NCBI GenBank assembly: GCA_025656455.1 | Contig: JAHXHS010000046.1 | Coordinates: 1 to 41,033, forward strand | Origin: Candidatus Thiodiazotropha sp. (ex Epidulcina cf. delphinae) | GTDB lineage: Bacteria > Pseudomonadota > Gammaproteobacteria > Chromatiales > Chromatiaceae | Direction: 5' to 3' | Length of the DNA: 41,033 nt | In this document: positions 15,529 to 23,522 of the stretch, piece by piece | Layout: each line of letters begins with the position of its first letter | Numbering within the stretch: the first letter of the stretch is position 1 | Notes under the pieces: model-generated | Told to the model about the DNA's origin: nothing | Database searches by the model: none | Seen by the model: the letters and a program-made list of their open reading frames with translations, nothing else | Position numbers and translations under genes: made by a program

Positions 15529-15727
15529 GGCCTCTTCCCAAAAAGCCGAAAAGGGTAGCAAATCGTTGGAAAAAACAATGCGTTGAGATGGATTCTGGAG
15601 CAACATGAACAGTGATTCCGGGATTGTGAACACTGATTCCGGAAAAATCGGAAAAGTGTTCACGTTGAACCAGAATGAGCGTTCACGTTCCGCCGGAATA
15701 GGGGTTCATGATGGGCCGGAATATGCA

Positions 15728-16134
15728 GTACTGGCAATTCATGCCGTTCGCAGATCGCAGAAGGCTGGGCTTGCCAGCTCGGTGGAGATTGGCTCCAAGT
15801 GCAATCTGCGGGTATCGAGGCCCATGGCAAGAATCCACATGCTATTGCGGTGATGCAGGATGCGGGCGTGGACATATCTGGCCAGGAATCCACTAAACTT
15901 ACCGTTGAAATGCTGGAATGGGCTGACTATGTTGTAACCGTCTGTGGGCATGCCGATAGGCATTGTCCCGTATTGCCGCCTGGCACACGCAAGGAGCACT
16001 GGCCACTGAGTGATCCCGCTAATGCTACTGGAAGTGAAGAAGAAATCATGATGGTATTTCGTGAGAGTCGTAATGACATACGGCGGTGCGTAGTTGAATT
16101 GATCAAACGCCTGCAGCGTGAATTGGCAGGCTGA
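15728..16134 (+). pseudogene. arsC: arsC arsenate reductase, 5' end removed by IS21
   Basis: The open frame from the IS edge reads STGNSCRSQIAEGWACQLGG, then SAGIEAHGKNPHAIAVMQDA and continues to ELIKRLQRELAG. This is the thioredoxin-linked, low-molecular-weight-phosphatase type of arsenate reductase. The first 8-10 residues and the start codon are missing, and a stop codon lies 13 codons upstream within the IS. The P-loop should be CTGNSCR (CX5R). Here the Cys codon before STGNSCR comes from the IS tip and gives CX6R, so the nucleophilic Cys is displaced. A GTG at 15799 could start a shorter product, but it would lack the whole P-loop. The gene is 3 nt upstream of the arsenite pump, the remains of an arsC-acr3 operon. 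Confidence 0.85.
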
Positions 16135-16137
16135 TTT

Positions 16138-17253
16138 ATGACTACAGAAAAGAATACAAGCAGTGAGATGGGTCTGTTCGAGCGCTACCTAACCCTATGG
16201 GTGGCGCTGTGTATTGTTACTGGCATCGGGCTGGGGCACTTATTCCCAAATGTTTTTCAAGCCGTGGGGCGTATCGAGATCGCTCATATCAACCTGCCGG
16301 TGGCAGTGTTGGTTTGGTTGATGATTATCCCTATGCTGCTAAAGATCGACTTGGGCGCTCTCAAGGGTGTGCGCCAGCATTGGCGCGGCGTTGGCGTGAC
16401 TCTACTGATCAACTGGGGTGTAAAGCCCTTTTCCATGGCGTTGCTGGGTTGGTTGTTCATCAGCGTGCTATTCAAGCCCTTGTTACCGACGGAGCAGATC
16501 GACTCTTACATCGCCGGGCTAATCCTGTTGGCCGCCGCACCCTGTACCGCCATGGTGTTCGTGTGGAGTCACCTAATGCGCGGAGAGCCTCACTACACAT
16601 TGTCACAGGTGGCTTTGAATGACGTAATCATGGTGTTCGCGTTCGCGCCCATCGTTGCTCTATTGCTTGGCCTATCGGCCATCACGGTGCCCTGGGACAC
16701 ACTGTTGCTCTCAGTACTGCTCTACATTGTGGTGCCGTTAATCATCGCCAACCTGTGGCGGCGGATGCTGCTCAAGCGTGAGCATGGCTATGTGCGTCTT
16801 GCACAGGTAGTCAAGCACATGCATCCATTCTCTCTCGGTGCCCTGTTGACAACCTTGGTATTACTGTTTGGCTTTCAGGGCAAGCAGATCATTGCCGAGC
16901 CGCTGATCATCGTGCTGCTGGCAGTGCCTATCCTAATTCAGGTCTTCTTTAACTCAGGCTTGGCCTACCTGCTCAATCGCTGGGTGCGCTCGCCCCACTG
17001 CGTGGCAGGTCCATCTGCGCTGATCGGTGCCAGCAACTTCTTCGAGCTTGCAGTGGCCACAGCCATTGCCATGTTTGGCTTTGAGTCTGGAGCGGCCCTG
17101 GCCACTGTGGTCGGTGTCTTGGTTGAGGTGCCGGTGATGCTAATGGCGGTACGCGTGGTTAATCAGTCACGGGGGTGGTACGAGAGCCGCAACGGCATTA
17201 TGCCCTATGAAGAATGTTGCCCTGCAAATTTGCATATGCATGCCGATCACTGA
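16138..17253 (+). CDS. acr3: ACR3-family arsenite efflux transporter
   Basis: This 371-aa inner-membrane protein has about ten hydrophobic segments and is the usual length for ACR3. The family-invariant Cys lies in APCTAMVFVWSHL (C136), and the essential Glu in GASNFFELAVATAIAMFG (E303). ACR3 exports arsenite, or its thiolate form, using the proton gradient. The gene starts 3 nt after the truncated arsC. Because the IS21 element has removed the upstream part of the operon, any expression must come from the IS or from read-through. The C-terminal tail carries Cys and His residues (EECCPANLHMHADH) that could bind metal; this is an observation only. Confidence 0.92.
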   Translation: MTTEKNTSSEMGLFERYLTLWVALCIVTGIGLGHLFPNVFQAVGRIEIAHINLPVAVLVWLMIIPMLLKIDLGALKGVRQHWRGVGVTLLINWGVKPFSMALLGWLFISVLFKPLLPTEQIDSYIAGLILLAAAPCTAMVFVWSHLMRGEPHYTLSQVALNDVIMVFAFAPIVALLLGLSAITVPWDTLLLSVLLYIVVPLIIANLWRRMLLKREHGYVRLAQVVKHMHPFSLGALLTTLVLLFGFQGKQIIAEPLIIVLLAVPILIQVFFNSGLAYLLNRWVRSPHCVAGPSALIGASNFFELAVATAIAMFGFESGAALATVVGVLVEVPVMLMAVRVVNQSRGWYESRNGIMPYEECCPANLHMHADH

Positions 17254-17323
17254 TTATATGGAAAAATGGACAGATTTATTTTCCTCCTAATGTCCGTAAT
17301 GTGTTAACCAGTCATTTGTAACG

Positions 17324-18808
17324 CAATACGGGGACACTCATCATTTGAGCATGAGGATTTGAGCGCAGCACTCTTGATCCCTTGATCGGACTGTTGTGCA
17401 AGCTGGTGTTGTCGTCGCTTACCCGCTGCCGGGAACGGACCGGTTTGTTGCGAGCGTGGCCTTACTGTTAACAGGGAACACCTGATACGGCATGAACGTT
17501 TGGGTTTGTTTGCCCTGGTTTTCAGGGTTCGGACACCTAAAAACTTGAAAACGGCCGCAAAATGGGTGAATCTGCGCCACGGTTGTGAATTTTTCGCAAA
17601 AGGAAGGTGCGGGTATGTGCGAGCACGCATAGCAGAGCCTTGCTTTGTGTTGCAAACGGCAAGACCCGACCCTCGATTTTGCCGCACAAGGAAGCCAAGG
17701 TATGATCTGGTTCAGCGCTTACGATCAGGACAAAGAGACCCAGATGCAGACTGACATCAGCCACCTGCCACAGGAGAAACAGCGGGAGCTGGAACGGATC
17801 GCGGAGATCCTTCGCGTCCGGGAGGGAGTGGAGATGGTGATCCTCTTCGGCAGCTACGCCCGTGGGGATTGGCGGGAGGAGAAGGCGCTGAATCCGAACC
17901 GCTGGTCCGGCCACGTCTCCGACTACGATATCCTGGTCGTGGTCCAAGAACCCGTGGGTGCGGACTTCCTCCACGCGATCAAGGAGGCCGTCAAGGTCCC
18001 CGGCCTCTCCGCCCGCGTCAGCCCCATCGTCCACGATATCGTCGATCTGAATGACCAGCTCGAAGAGGGGCGCTACTTTTTTCTCGACATCAAGCGCGAG
18101 GGCCGACTGCTCCACGATTCGGAGGCCTTCACCCTGGTCGAACCGCGAGAACTCTCGCCCGAAGAGCGCCAACGTATCGCCCAGGCCGATTTCGACTACT
18201 GGTATGACCGGGCTAGGAAATTCTACGGCATATATGAGTTCTGCTACGAGAAAGGCGATCTCCCGCTGGCGGCTTTCAATCTCAACCAAGCCAGCGAATC
18301 GGCCTACAAGGCAATCCTGCTGGTCTTCACCGGCTACTGTCCTCACGAGCACCTGCTCGCATGGCTCGGCGAAGAGGCCGCCGAGTTCGGCCCCGTCTTC
18401 CGCGAGATTTTCCCCGACGACACGGAAAAGGCGCAAGAACGCTTCACCCTCCTGGATCGCGCCTACATCGGCGCCCGCTACAAAAAGAACTTCATCATTT
18501 TCTGGGGCGACGTGGACTTCCTCGCCCCCCGTGTCAAGCAACTTCTGGAGACCACCGAAACGATATGCCGTCAAGCGATCGAATCGCTGGCGGACGAGGG
18601 TTGAGGTGTAGGGACGTGTGACGGGTTTTTCGATAGGGTGTCTACTAGAGAACTTGGTGCTATAATTCTGTATCTGATTGATTTAAAAGATTATTTCTCT
18701 CAGGCTTTGTTTCTGCCCGTCATTTTTGTGTTAATAAGCGCAAGAATTGAATAACCCAGACATTCACTTAAATTCCGAGTGATTTTGAGTGGGTGTCTGG
18801 CTAAACTG
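17324..18808. repeat. Repeat R1, copy B (1485 bp)
   Basis: This is the second copy of the segment at 3905-5554, without the MITE. The match begins at the same CAATACGGGG and ends at the same CTAAACTG. At its right edge it cuts into a tyrosine recombinase gene, whose reading frame begins directly at 18809. That shows R1 (or the rearrangement that brought it) inserted into that gene. About 380 bp before the coding region and 200 bp after it hold no gene. Confidence 0.8.
17702..18604 (+). CDS. Fused nucleotidyltransferase (MNT)-HEPN protein, copy B
   Basis: The encoded protein is identical in every residue to that at 4446-5348; at DNA level a synonymous change near the stop (GCAGAC against GCGGAC) separates them. 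The description of domains applies equally: GSYARGDW and SDYDILVVV for the nucleotidyltransferase half, and a HEPN-like C-terminal half without an evident Rx4-6H motif. The start chosen is the ATG at 17702 with AAGGAAG upstream; ATG 17744 is the alternative. Two complete identical copies 13 kb apart imply a recent duplication or gene conversion. They also make recombination between them possible, which would delete the ATPase cluster and the arsenic genes. Confidence 0.85.
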   Translation: MIWFSAYDQDKETQMQTDISHLPQEKQRELERIAEILRVREGVEMVILFGSYARGDWREEKALNPNRWSGHVSDYDILVVVQEPVGADFLHAIKEAVKVPGLSARVSPIVHDIVDLNDQLEEGRYFFLDIKREGRLLHDSEAFTLVEPRELSPEERQRIAQADFDYWYDRARKFYGIYEFCYEKGDLPLAAFNLNQASESAYKAILLVFTGYCPHEHLLAWLGEEAAEFGPVFREIFPDDTEKAQERFTLLDRAYIGARYKKNFIIFWGDVDFLAPRVKQLLETTETICRQAIESLADEG

Positions 18809-19351
18809 ACAGGACATATGGTCGATAAGAGTTTTACTAAAATTGAAAGGAAAGACCAGAGATTTGGCCATGTTCAATCTGGCCATCGACAGTAAGCTAA
18901 GGGCTTGCGATATGGTCAAGATCAGAATAAGTGATGTGATGCATGGTGAGTCAGTCATGCCTAGAGCATCCGTGGTGCAGCAGAAAACTGGTCAGCCAGT
19001 TCGATTTGAGATTACTGAGCAAACCCGAGATGCTTTGAGCGAATGGATAACACAGACGCATATCAAAGGCGATGACTACATCTTCTCAAGTCGTGTAAAA
19101 CCTTCATCACATATCACAACCAGGCAGTACGCTCGGATTGTCAAAAGCTGGGTTCAGATGATTGGGCTTGATCCGACTGTATACGGAACACACACCATTC
19201 GCAGAACTAAGGCAAGTTTGATAATAAGAGAACAAAGAATCTGCGGGCAGTGCAATTACTACTTGGGCACACCAAGCTAGAGAGTACGGTCAGGTATCTT
19301 GGCGTTGAGGTTGATGACGCCTTAGAAATAGCCGAGCAGACTGATGTGTGA
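18809..19351 (+). pseudogene. Tyrosine recombinase, 5'-truncated and frameshifted
   Basis: The frame begins at the R1 edge with DIWSIRVLLKLKGKTRDLAM and continues through FNLAIDSKLRACDMVKIRIS and YARIVKSWVQMIGLDP to THTIRRTKASLI. It belongs to a short (about 200-aa) integrase-like recombinase family; the catalytic Arg in SKLRACD and the HTIRR box are visible. Near 19230 a one-base deletion shifts the frame. The remainder reads RTKNLRAVQLLLGHTKLEST and VRYLGVEVDDALEIAEQTDV to the stop at 19349-19351, including the LGHTKLESTVRYLG tail with its Tyr. About 15 N-terminal residues are lost at the R1 boundary. Two independent lesions make this a pseudogene. Confidence 0.85.
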
Positions 19352-19638
19352 TAAAAATCAGTTTAGCGACCATTACGGTCGCTAGCGGCACAAACCGGAC
19401 CGGCACAAAGCCGACCCTTTTTCCAAATGATGAGCTTGTACTTGGGCGTTCGTATTTTAAATACATGGTTGAACAAATCACCCAAAGGCTGGTGCGTCTA
19501 GGTAAGCGGGGTAGGCTAAGAGCGGAAGAAGTGTGTGGTGTCTATCTGCTTGGGATTTAGTATATTAGAGGAAATTGCTCTCTGGCCCTCTTTTTTAAAA
19601 TAGAACAGAAATTAAAGATTTTCTCCTGGTGAAAGTGT
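19352..19638. other. Non-coding gap upstream of creB
   Basis: The gap contains a short hairpin (AGCGACCATTACGGTCGCT) just after the recombinase pseudogene, and an open frame of about 70 codons (to 19560) that I do not trust as a gene. The creB promoter should lie in the A/T-rich last 80 bp, but I see no clear -35/-10 pair and no TTCAC repeat there. Confidence 0.35.
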
Positions 19639-20340
19639 ATGGAATCACGACATAAACCCATTCCTATCCTATTGATCGAGGATGAGTCAGCTATCGCTGA
19701 CACCGTTGTGTATTCATTAGACTCGGAGGGGTTCGAGTCCAAATGGTGCACTACTGGTGAAGATGGGCTTGCAGCATTTAGAGAGATGCGCCCGGCCTTG
19801 GTGATCCTGGATATTGGTCTGCCTGATGCCAATGGCTTGGATCTATTTCGTCAGCTGCAAGAGATTTCGCCAGTTCCAGTTATTTTTCTGACCGCACGTG
19901 GTACCGAGATCGACCGGGTGGTAGGGCTTGAGATCGGTGCGGATGACTACATAGTTAAACCATTCAGCCCCCGTGAGTTGACGGCCCGGGTCCGTGCAGT
20001 GTTACGCCGTGCAGACCCTGGCATGGTGCAGGAACCGGCAACGAATGAGAGCCCGTTTCAGATAGAGCAGGAGGCCATGCGTATCCACTGCCACGGCCAG
20101 CTACTTGAGCTGTCACGCTATGAATATCGCCTGCTCAAGTTGTTGATTGAATCTCAGGAGAGGGTGTATACCAGAGGTCAATTGTTACAGCTTGTGTGGG
20201 AGAACCCGGACCATAGCATAGAGCGAACCGTAGATACTCACATTAAGACCCTGCGTAATAAGTTGCGCGCCGTGCATGATGGTTTTGATCCCATCAAGAC
20301 CCATCGTGGTACCGGGTATTCGCTGAGTCTGCGCGATTGA
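19639..20340 (+). CDS. creB: Response regulator CreB
   Basis: This 233-aa OmpR-type regulator has a receiver domain (about 8-125) with the acidic pair ED, phospho-acceptor D58 (VILDIGLPD), Thr in FLTARG and K107 (VKPFSPRE). It is followed by a winged-helix DNA-binding domain (about 140-230). The distinctive segments (GLEIGADDYIVKPFSPREL, RTVDTHIKTLRNKLRA and THRGTGYSL) match E. coli CreB better than other OmpR-family regulators. CreB binds TTCAC direct repeats and answers to CreC, reportedly during growth on fermentation products in minimal medium and upon some cell-wall stress. The next gene, creC, starts with TTG overlapping this stop. Confidence 0.88.
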   Translation: MESRHKPIPILLIEDESAIADTVVYSLDSEGFESKWCTTGEDGLAAFREMRPALVILDIGLPDANGLDLFRQLQEISPVPVIFLTARGTEIDRVVGLEIGADDYIVKPFSPRELTARVRAVLRRADPGMVQEPATNESPFQIEQEAMRIHCHGQLLELSRYEYRLLKLLIESQERVYTRGQLLQLVWENPDHSIERTVDTHIKTLRNKLRAVHDGFDPIKTHRGTGYSLSLRD

Positions 20341-21758
20341 GCATCAAGGCACGTATATTCCTGATCTTCGTGGCCCTGGTGACGGCAGGCTTCTATGTCC
20401 TGGTGGAGTTTGTTCAGGATGAGTTGCGCCCGAGTTATCTTGAATCTCTGGAAGAACCTCTGGTAGATACCGCAAACCTCCTGGCAGAGGTGTTGGCTCA
20501 AGAGTGGAACGGAGAAAGCGCTGAGTTTGCCTCCCTTCACGATGTATTTGACCGCGCCTACAAGCGCCGCTTCCGCGCCAAAATCTATAATTTGGTAAAA
20601 AATGAGATGGACCTTCGGGTCTATGTAACAGACGCGCGAGGCATAGTTAGATTCGACTCTGATAATCGTCGGCATGAGGGTAAGGACTATTCACGCTGGA
20701 ATGATGTCTACCGCACCTTACGTGGTCAGTATGGTGCACGTATGACCCATGACGACCCGCTTTACCCTGGTAAGGCGGTTCTCTATGTGGCAGCCCCTGT
20801 TTACCACGAAAATGAGTTGATCGGTGTAGTCAGTATTGGCAAGCCGGCCCGCAATGTGGATCACTTTCTTGAGGCTGCAAAATCAAAGATAGCCCTGATG
20901 GGTCTGATTGCGGCACTGCTGGTGCTAGCCCTGGGGTTTATCCTCTACCGGTGGATTACCCGCCCTATGAAACGGCTCGTGGACTATGTGGAGGCGGTAA
21001 AATCCGGGCGACGTGTCACTCTGCCACAATTGGGTCGGAATGAGATCGGAACCATGGGAGCGGCAATGGAGGAGATGCGGGTGGCCCTGGAGGGAAAGGA
21101 CTACGCCGAGCGATATGTTCAGACCCTTACCCATGAGCTGAAGAGCCCGCTGGCTGCCATCCGTGGTGCCGCAGAGATCCTTCAGGAAGATATACCAGAT
21201 GAGGAGCGACAGAAGTTCCTCGGAAATATCCGTGAGCAGGTGGGTCGTCAGCAGGATATTATTGACCGTATGCTGGAGCTTGCCGCGTTAGAGAAATGCA
21301 GGGAGTTGGAGCATCGTGAGCCCATCGATGTAACAGCACTGGTTGACGATGTTACGGCTGCCATGGCCCCGTTGTGCAAGAAAAAGAGTATAAGCCTTGA
21401 TATGGATCTGGAACCAGCTAAGGATTTGGAGGGAGATCCATTTCTATTGCGCCAGGCACTGACAAATCTACTCCAGAATGCCCTGAAGTTTTCTTCTGTT
21501 GGTGGCGTAATTACAATTACGGCACGGCGGCATGATGGGCTATTCTGTTTTCAAATAACGGACCAAGGGCCAGGAATTCCTCTATATGCAGAGGATAAGG
21601 TGTTCGAGCGCTTCTACTCATTACCTGCACCGAATGAGCGCAAAGGAACTGGGCTTGGCCTCAGCTTTGTACACGAAATTGCAGCGCTTCATGGCGGAAA
21701 TGCTTCCCTCGAGAACGGCAAGGAGAGTGGGGCTGTGGCCTCCCTCTGCATTCCATAG
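20337..21758 (+). CDS. creC: Sensor histidine kinase CreC
   Basis: This 473-aa inner-membrane kinase has a transmembrane helix at about 5-23, a periplasmic sensor region (about 25-180), a second helix (about 184-206), a HAMP linker, then a HisKA domain with the phospho-acceptor H266 in TLTHELKSPLAAIRGAAEIL. The catalytic domain has the N box (LLQNALKFSS), G1 (ITDQGPGIP) and G2 (KGTGLGLS). The sensor segment AAPVYHENELIGVVSIGKP resembles that of E. coli CreC. It starts with a TTG inside the creB stop, so the pair is translationally coupled. Immediately downstream are CreB-type binding sites and an operon that ends with a CreD-like gene. Confidence 0.88.
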   Translation: MSIKARIFLIFVALVTAGFYVLVEFVQDELRPSYLESLEEPLVDTANLLAEVLAQEWNGESAEFASLHDVFDRAYKRRFRAKIYNLVKNEMDLRVYVTDARGIVRFDSDNRRHEGKDYSRWNDVYRTLRGQYGARMTHDDPLYPGKAVLYVAAPVYHENELIGVVSIGKPARNVDHFLEAAKSKIALMGLIAALLVLALGFILYRWITRPMKRLVDYVEAVKSGRRVTLPQLGRNEIGTMGAAMEEMRVALEGKDYAERYVQTLTHELKSPLAAIRGAAEILQEDIPDEERQKFLGNIREQVGRQQDIIDRMLELAALEKCRELEHREPIDVTALVDDVTAAMAPLCKKKSISLDMDLEPAKDLEGDPFLLRQALTNLLQNALKFSSVGGVITITARRHDGLFCFQITDQGPGIPLYAEDKVFERFYSLPAPNERKGTGLGLSFVHEIAALHGGNASLENGKESGAVASLCIP

Positions 21759-21765
21759 GTCATTT

Positions 21766-21792
21766 TTCACACTCTTTTCACCCAGGCTTCAC
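21766..21792 (+). promoter_or_regulatory. Two overlapping CreB boxes (TTCAC-N6-TTCAC)
   Basis: Three TTCAC pentamers occur at 21766-21770, 21777-21781 and 21788-21792, each separated by exactly 6 nt, so they form two overlapping perfect matches to the published CreB box TTCACNNNNNNTTCAC. A fourth TTCAC lies at 21794-21798. They sit 8 bp after the creC stop and about 55-80 bp upstream of the next start codon, in position to control the three-gene operon. An 11-bp period puts the half-sites on one face of the helix. Confidence 0.8.
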
Positions 21793-21847
21793 ATTCACTT
21801 CCTTCCAACCATTTATTCTGAGTTCCATCAGAGTAAGGAGGTGAATC

Positions 21848-23500
21848 ATGAAAACGATGTTAGGTGTAGTTCTCATCCTGGTGGCGATGCAGAGTTTCGC
21901 AGAGCCGGCAGTGACCGTTCCCTGGTCAGAGTTTCAAAGCATATATAGCCAACAGGTTGGCCAGGATCTGCGCAAAAAACTTGACGAGCTACAGCAGGAT
22001 ATTGATCGAAAGCAGCCCAAGCCTATCCATGTGATCTACGGCGCTCTCTATCAACTACAGGCGGCAGAGGTGGGTGTGTCTGGACAGGTGACTCTAGAGG
22101 GTCAGGTGTTGCAGGGGAATCCCGACCCGGTGCCTCTGTTTGGTGATGGCATTACCGTTATCGGTACAGCCGACGCAGAAGGGGCGACCCTAGTAACGGA
22201 CCAGGATGGCTATCAGCTATACCTTACCGGTGATGATCGGTTCAAGATCACACTGCGTGTTGAGATCCCATTCCAGAATGAGCATCACTCCAAGACTGTT
22301 TCGTTTCGTATTCCCAAGGCAGTGACCAATGTACTTCAGCTCTCACTACCAGAGGGTGTGCGGGTCTTGGGTCTCCAGGAATCGGTGGGTGAGGATGATC
22401 ATTACTATTTCCCACCAAGGGAGTTGCTGAGCTTTCGCATTGAGAAAGACCATGCTGAAGAGAGAGATGCTCCCCCGCTGGTTGATAGCTTCAGCAGGAT
22501 CAATATGCGAGGTGGAAACTACCTCATTACCAGCATCTTCTCTCTGCCCAGGGGGAGTGCCGCCGATCTGCCAATCCATCTGCCGAAGGGGCACCATTTC
22601 ATCTCAACTACCCTTAAAGGGGCTTGGATCACGCAGAGTGGTTCTGATGTGGTTGTGGTGCGCTTGCCACGGGAGTGGCAGGGGAGCTTCTCTATCGACT
22701 ATGAAGTGCCGATAGCTGGTCAAGAGGCAGCCACCTCTATTCGCTTGCCCTGGATACCTGAAAACCTGGGTCGGGAAGGTGAGTTTCACATAACACAGCC
22801 AGACGATGGAGATATTAGTCTGGTTGGTGGTGACTATAGACAAGAGTTACCCGTGAGCAGGCTCCCGTCTGCCATCGCAAAACTGCTCCTAGGAACTGCC
22901 AGAGGCTACAGCAAACCTCTGAAAGATGGTGAGATCCAATTGGAGTTAAAACGCTTCGAGTCCGTGAGCGCCCCAGATATTGTGCTCGACAGCGTCCATT
23001 TCTATACCAGCTTTTCTGATAATGGCCGTGCCATGTCTCGGCTTACCTTAAAACTACCCCCGCAAGTGGGTAATAAACTCACCCTGGATGCAGTGCCAGG
23101 CGCTGAGATCTGGTCGCTAAAGGTCAACGGAAAAAACCAGAGTCTCTACAGCAGCTCTGGTGGGCGTTGGGTTGTTCCGTTGCTTGCCGGTGAGATTTCC
23201 ACGGTAGAACTTGCTTATCTGAAAAATGTATCCCGGTTAGGGTTGAAAGGCCGCCTGGAACTCACCATTCCAGCTACCGGAATTGCAGCCTATAAATTGC
23301 TGCTAACCGTTGGGCTGGCCGAGCGGGTGGAGATGATCTCACTGGAAGGCGACTTGGTTCCTGTCGAGCGTTCTAAACGGCCGGCAGCAGCAGCCAAGGG
23401 CAACAAGATTTACAATTTCAGTTACCCCTATTACCAGGGGGATTCCCACTCTATCGCCCTCTACTATCAGGAGCCGGTGCAATCTGCACCAGCTGACTGA
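21848..23500 (+). CDS. Secreted or periplasmic beta-rich protein of unknown function, 550 aa
   Basis: This 550-aa protein has a clear signal peptide (MKTMLGVVLILVAMQSFA, cleaved before EP) and no later membrane segment. The mature part begins with a short helical stretch (QDLRKKLDELQQDI) and is otherwise predominantly beta-strand, with repeated immunoglobulin-like strands. I do not recognise the family. The ATG has a near-perfect AAGGAGG site. Its place right after CreB boxes and just before a CreD-like membrane protein suggests an envelope protein controlled by CreBC. It might act with the CreD-like protein, whose periplasmic region also looks beta-rich. Function is unknown. Confidence 0.8.
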   Translation: MKTMLGVVLILVAMQSFAEPAVTVPWSEFQSIYSQQVGQDLRKKLDELQQDIDRKQPKPIHVIYGALYQLQAAEVGVSGQVTLEGQVLQGNPDPVPLFGDGITVIGTADAEGATLVTDQDGYQLYLTGDDRFKITLRVEIPFQNEHHSKTVSFRIPKAVTNVLQLSLPEGVRVLGLQESVGEDDHYYFPPRELLSFRIEKDHAEERDAPPLVDSFSRINMRGGNYLITSIFSLPRGSAADLPIHLPKGHHFISTTLKGAWITQSGSDVVVVRLPREWQGSFSIDYEVPIAGQEAATSIRLPWIPENLGREGEFHITQPDDGDISLVGGDYRQELPVSRLPSAIAKLLLGTARGYSKPLKDGEIQLELKRFESVSAPDIVLDSVHFYTSFSDNGRAMSRLTLKLPPQVGNKLTLDAVPGAEIWSLKVNGKNQSLYSSSGGRWVVPLLAGEISTVELAYLKNVSRLGLKGRLELTIPATGIAAYKLLLTVGLAERVEMISLEGDLVPVERSKRPAAAAKGNKIYNFSYPYYQGDSHSIALYYQEPVQSAPAD

Positions 23501-23522
23501 ATACTCATATCTGGAGAACACC

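Larger units (their letters stand above)
14764..15727. mobile_element. Internally deleted IS21-family element (964 bp)
   Basis: The ends are TGCGTATTCCGG at the left (14764) and CCGGAATATGCA at the right (15727): near-perfect inverted termini with TG/CA tips. Further inner repeats follow (ATTCCGG and AACGTGAAC motifs at both ends), as is usual for IS21. Inside, on the minus strand, are remnants of istA and istB, each with a large internal deletion, so it cannot transpose by itself. No target duplication is visible. The left edge abuts the end of repeat R2 copy A, and the right edge cuts arsC. Confidence 0.8.

Noticed and set aside
17304..17687. Minus-strand frame of 127 codons in the 5' arm of R1
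   Set aside because: Arg/Ser-rich low-complexity translation, no ribosome site, and its copy-A counterpart is broken by the MITE.
3905..18808. Composite transposon bounded by two R1 copies
   Set aside because: R1 contains no transposase, the outer edges show no target duplication, and the intervening genes look like separate insertions.
19348..19560. Small gene after the recombinase pseudogene (about 70 codons, GTG start)
   Set aside because: No ribosome binding site, low-complexity start, and it overlaps a hairpin-rich non-coding stretch.
22346..22843. Short minus-strand frames within the 550-aa secreted-protein gene
   Set aside because: They are shadows; the plus-strand gene has a signal peptide, strong ribosome site and operon context.
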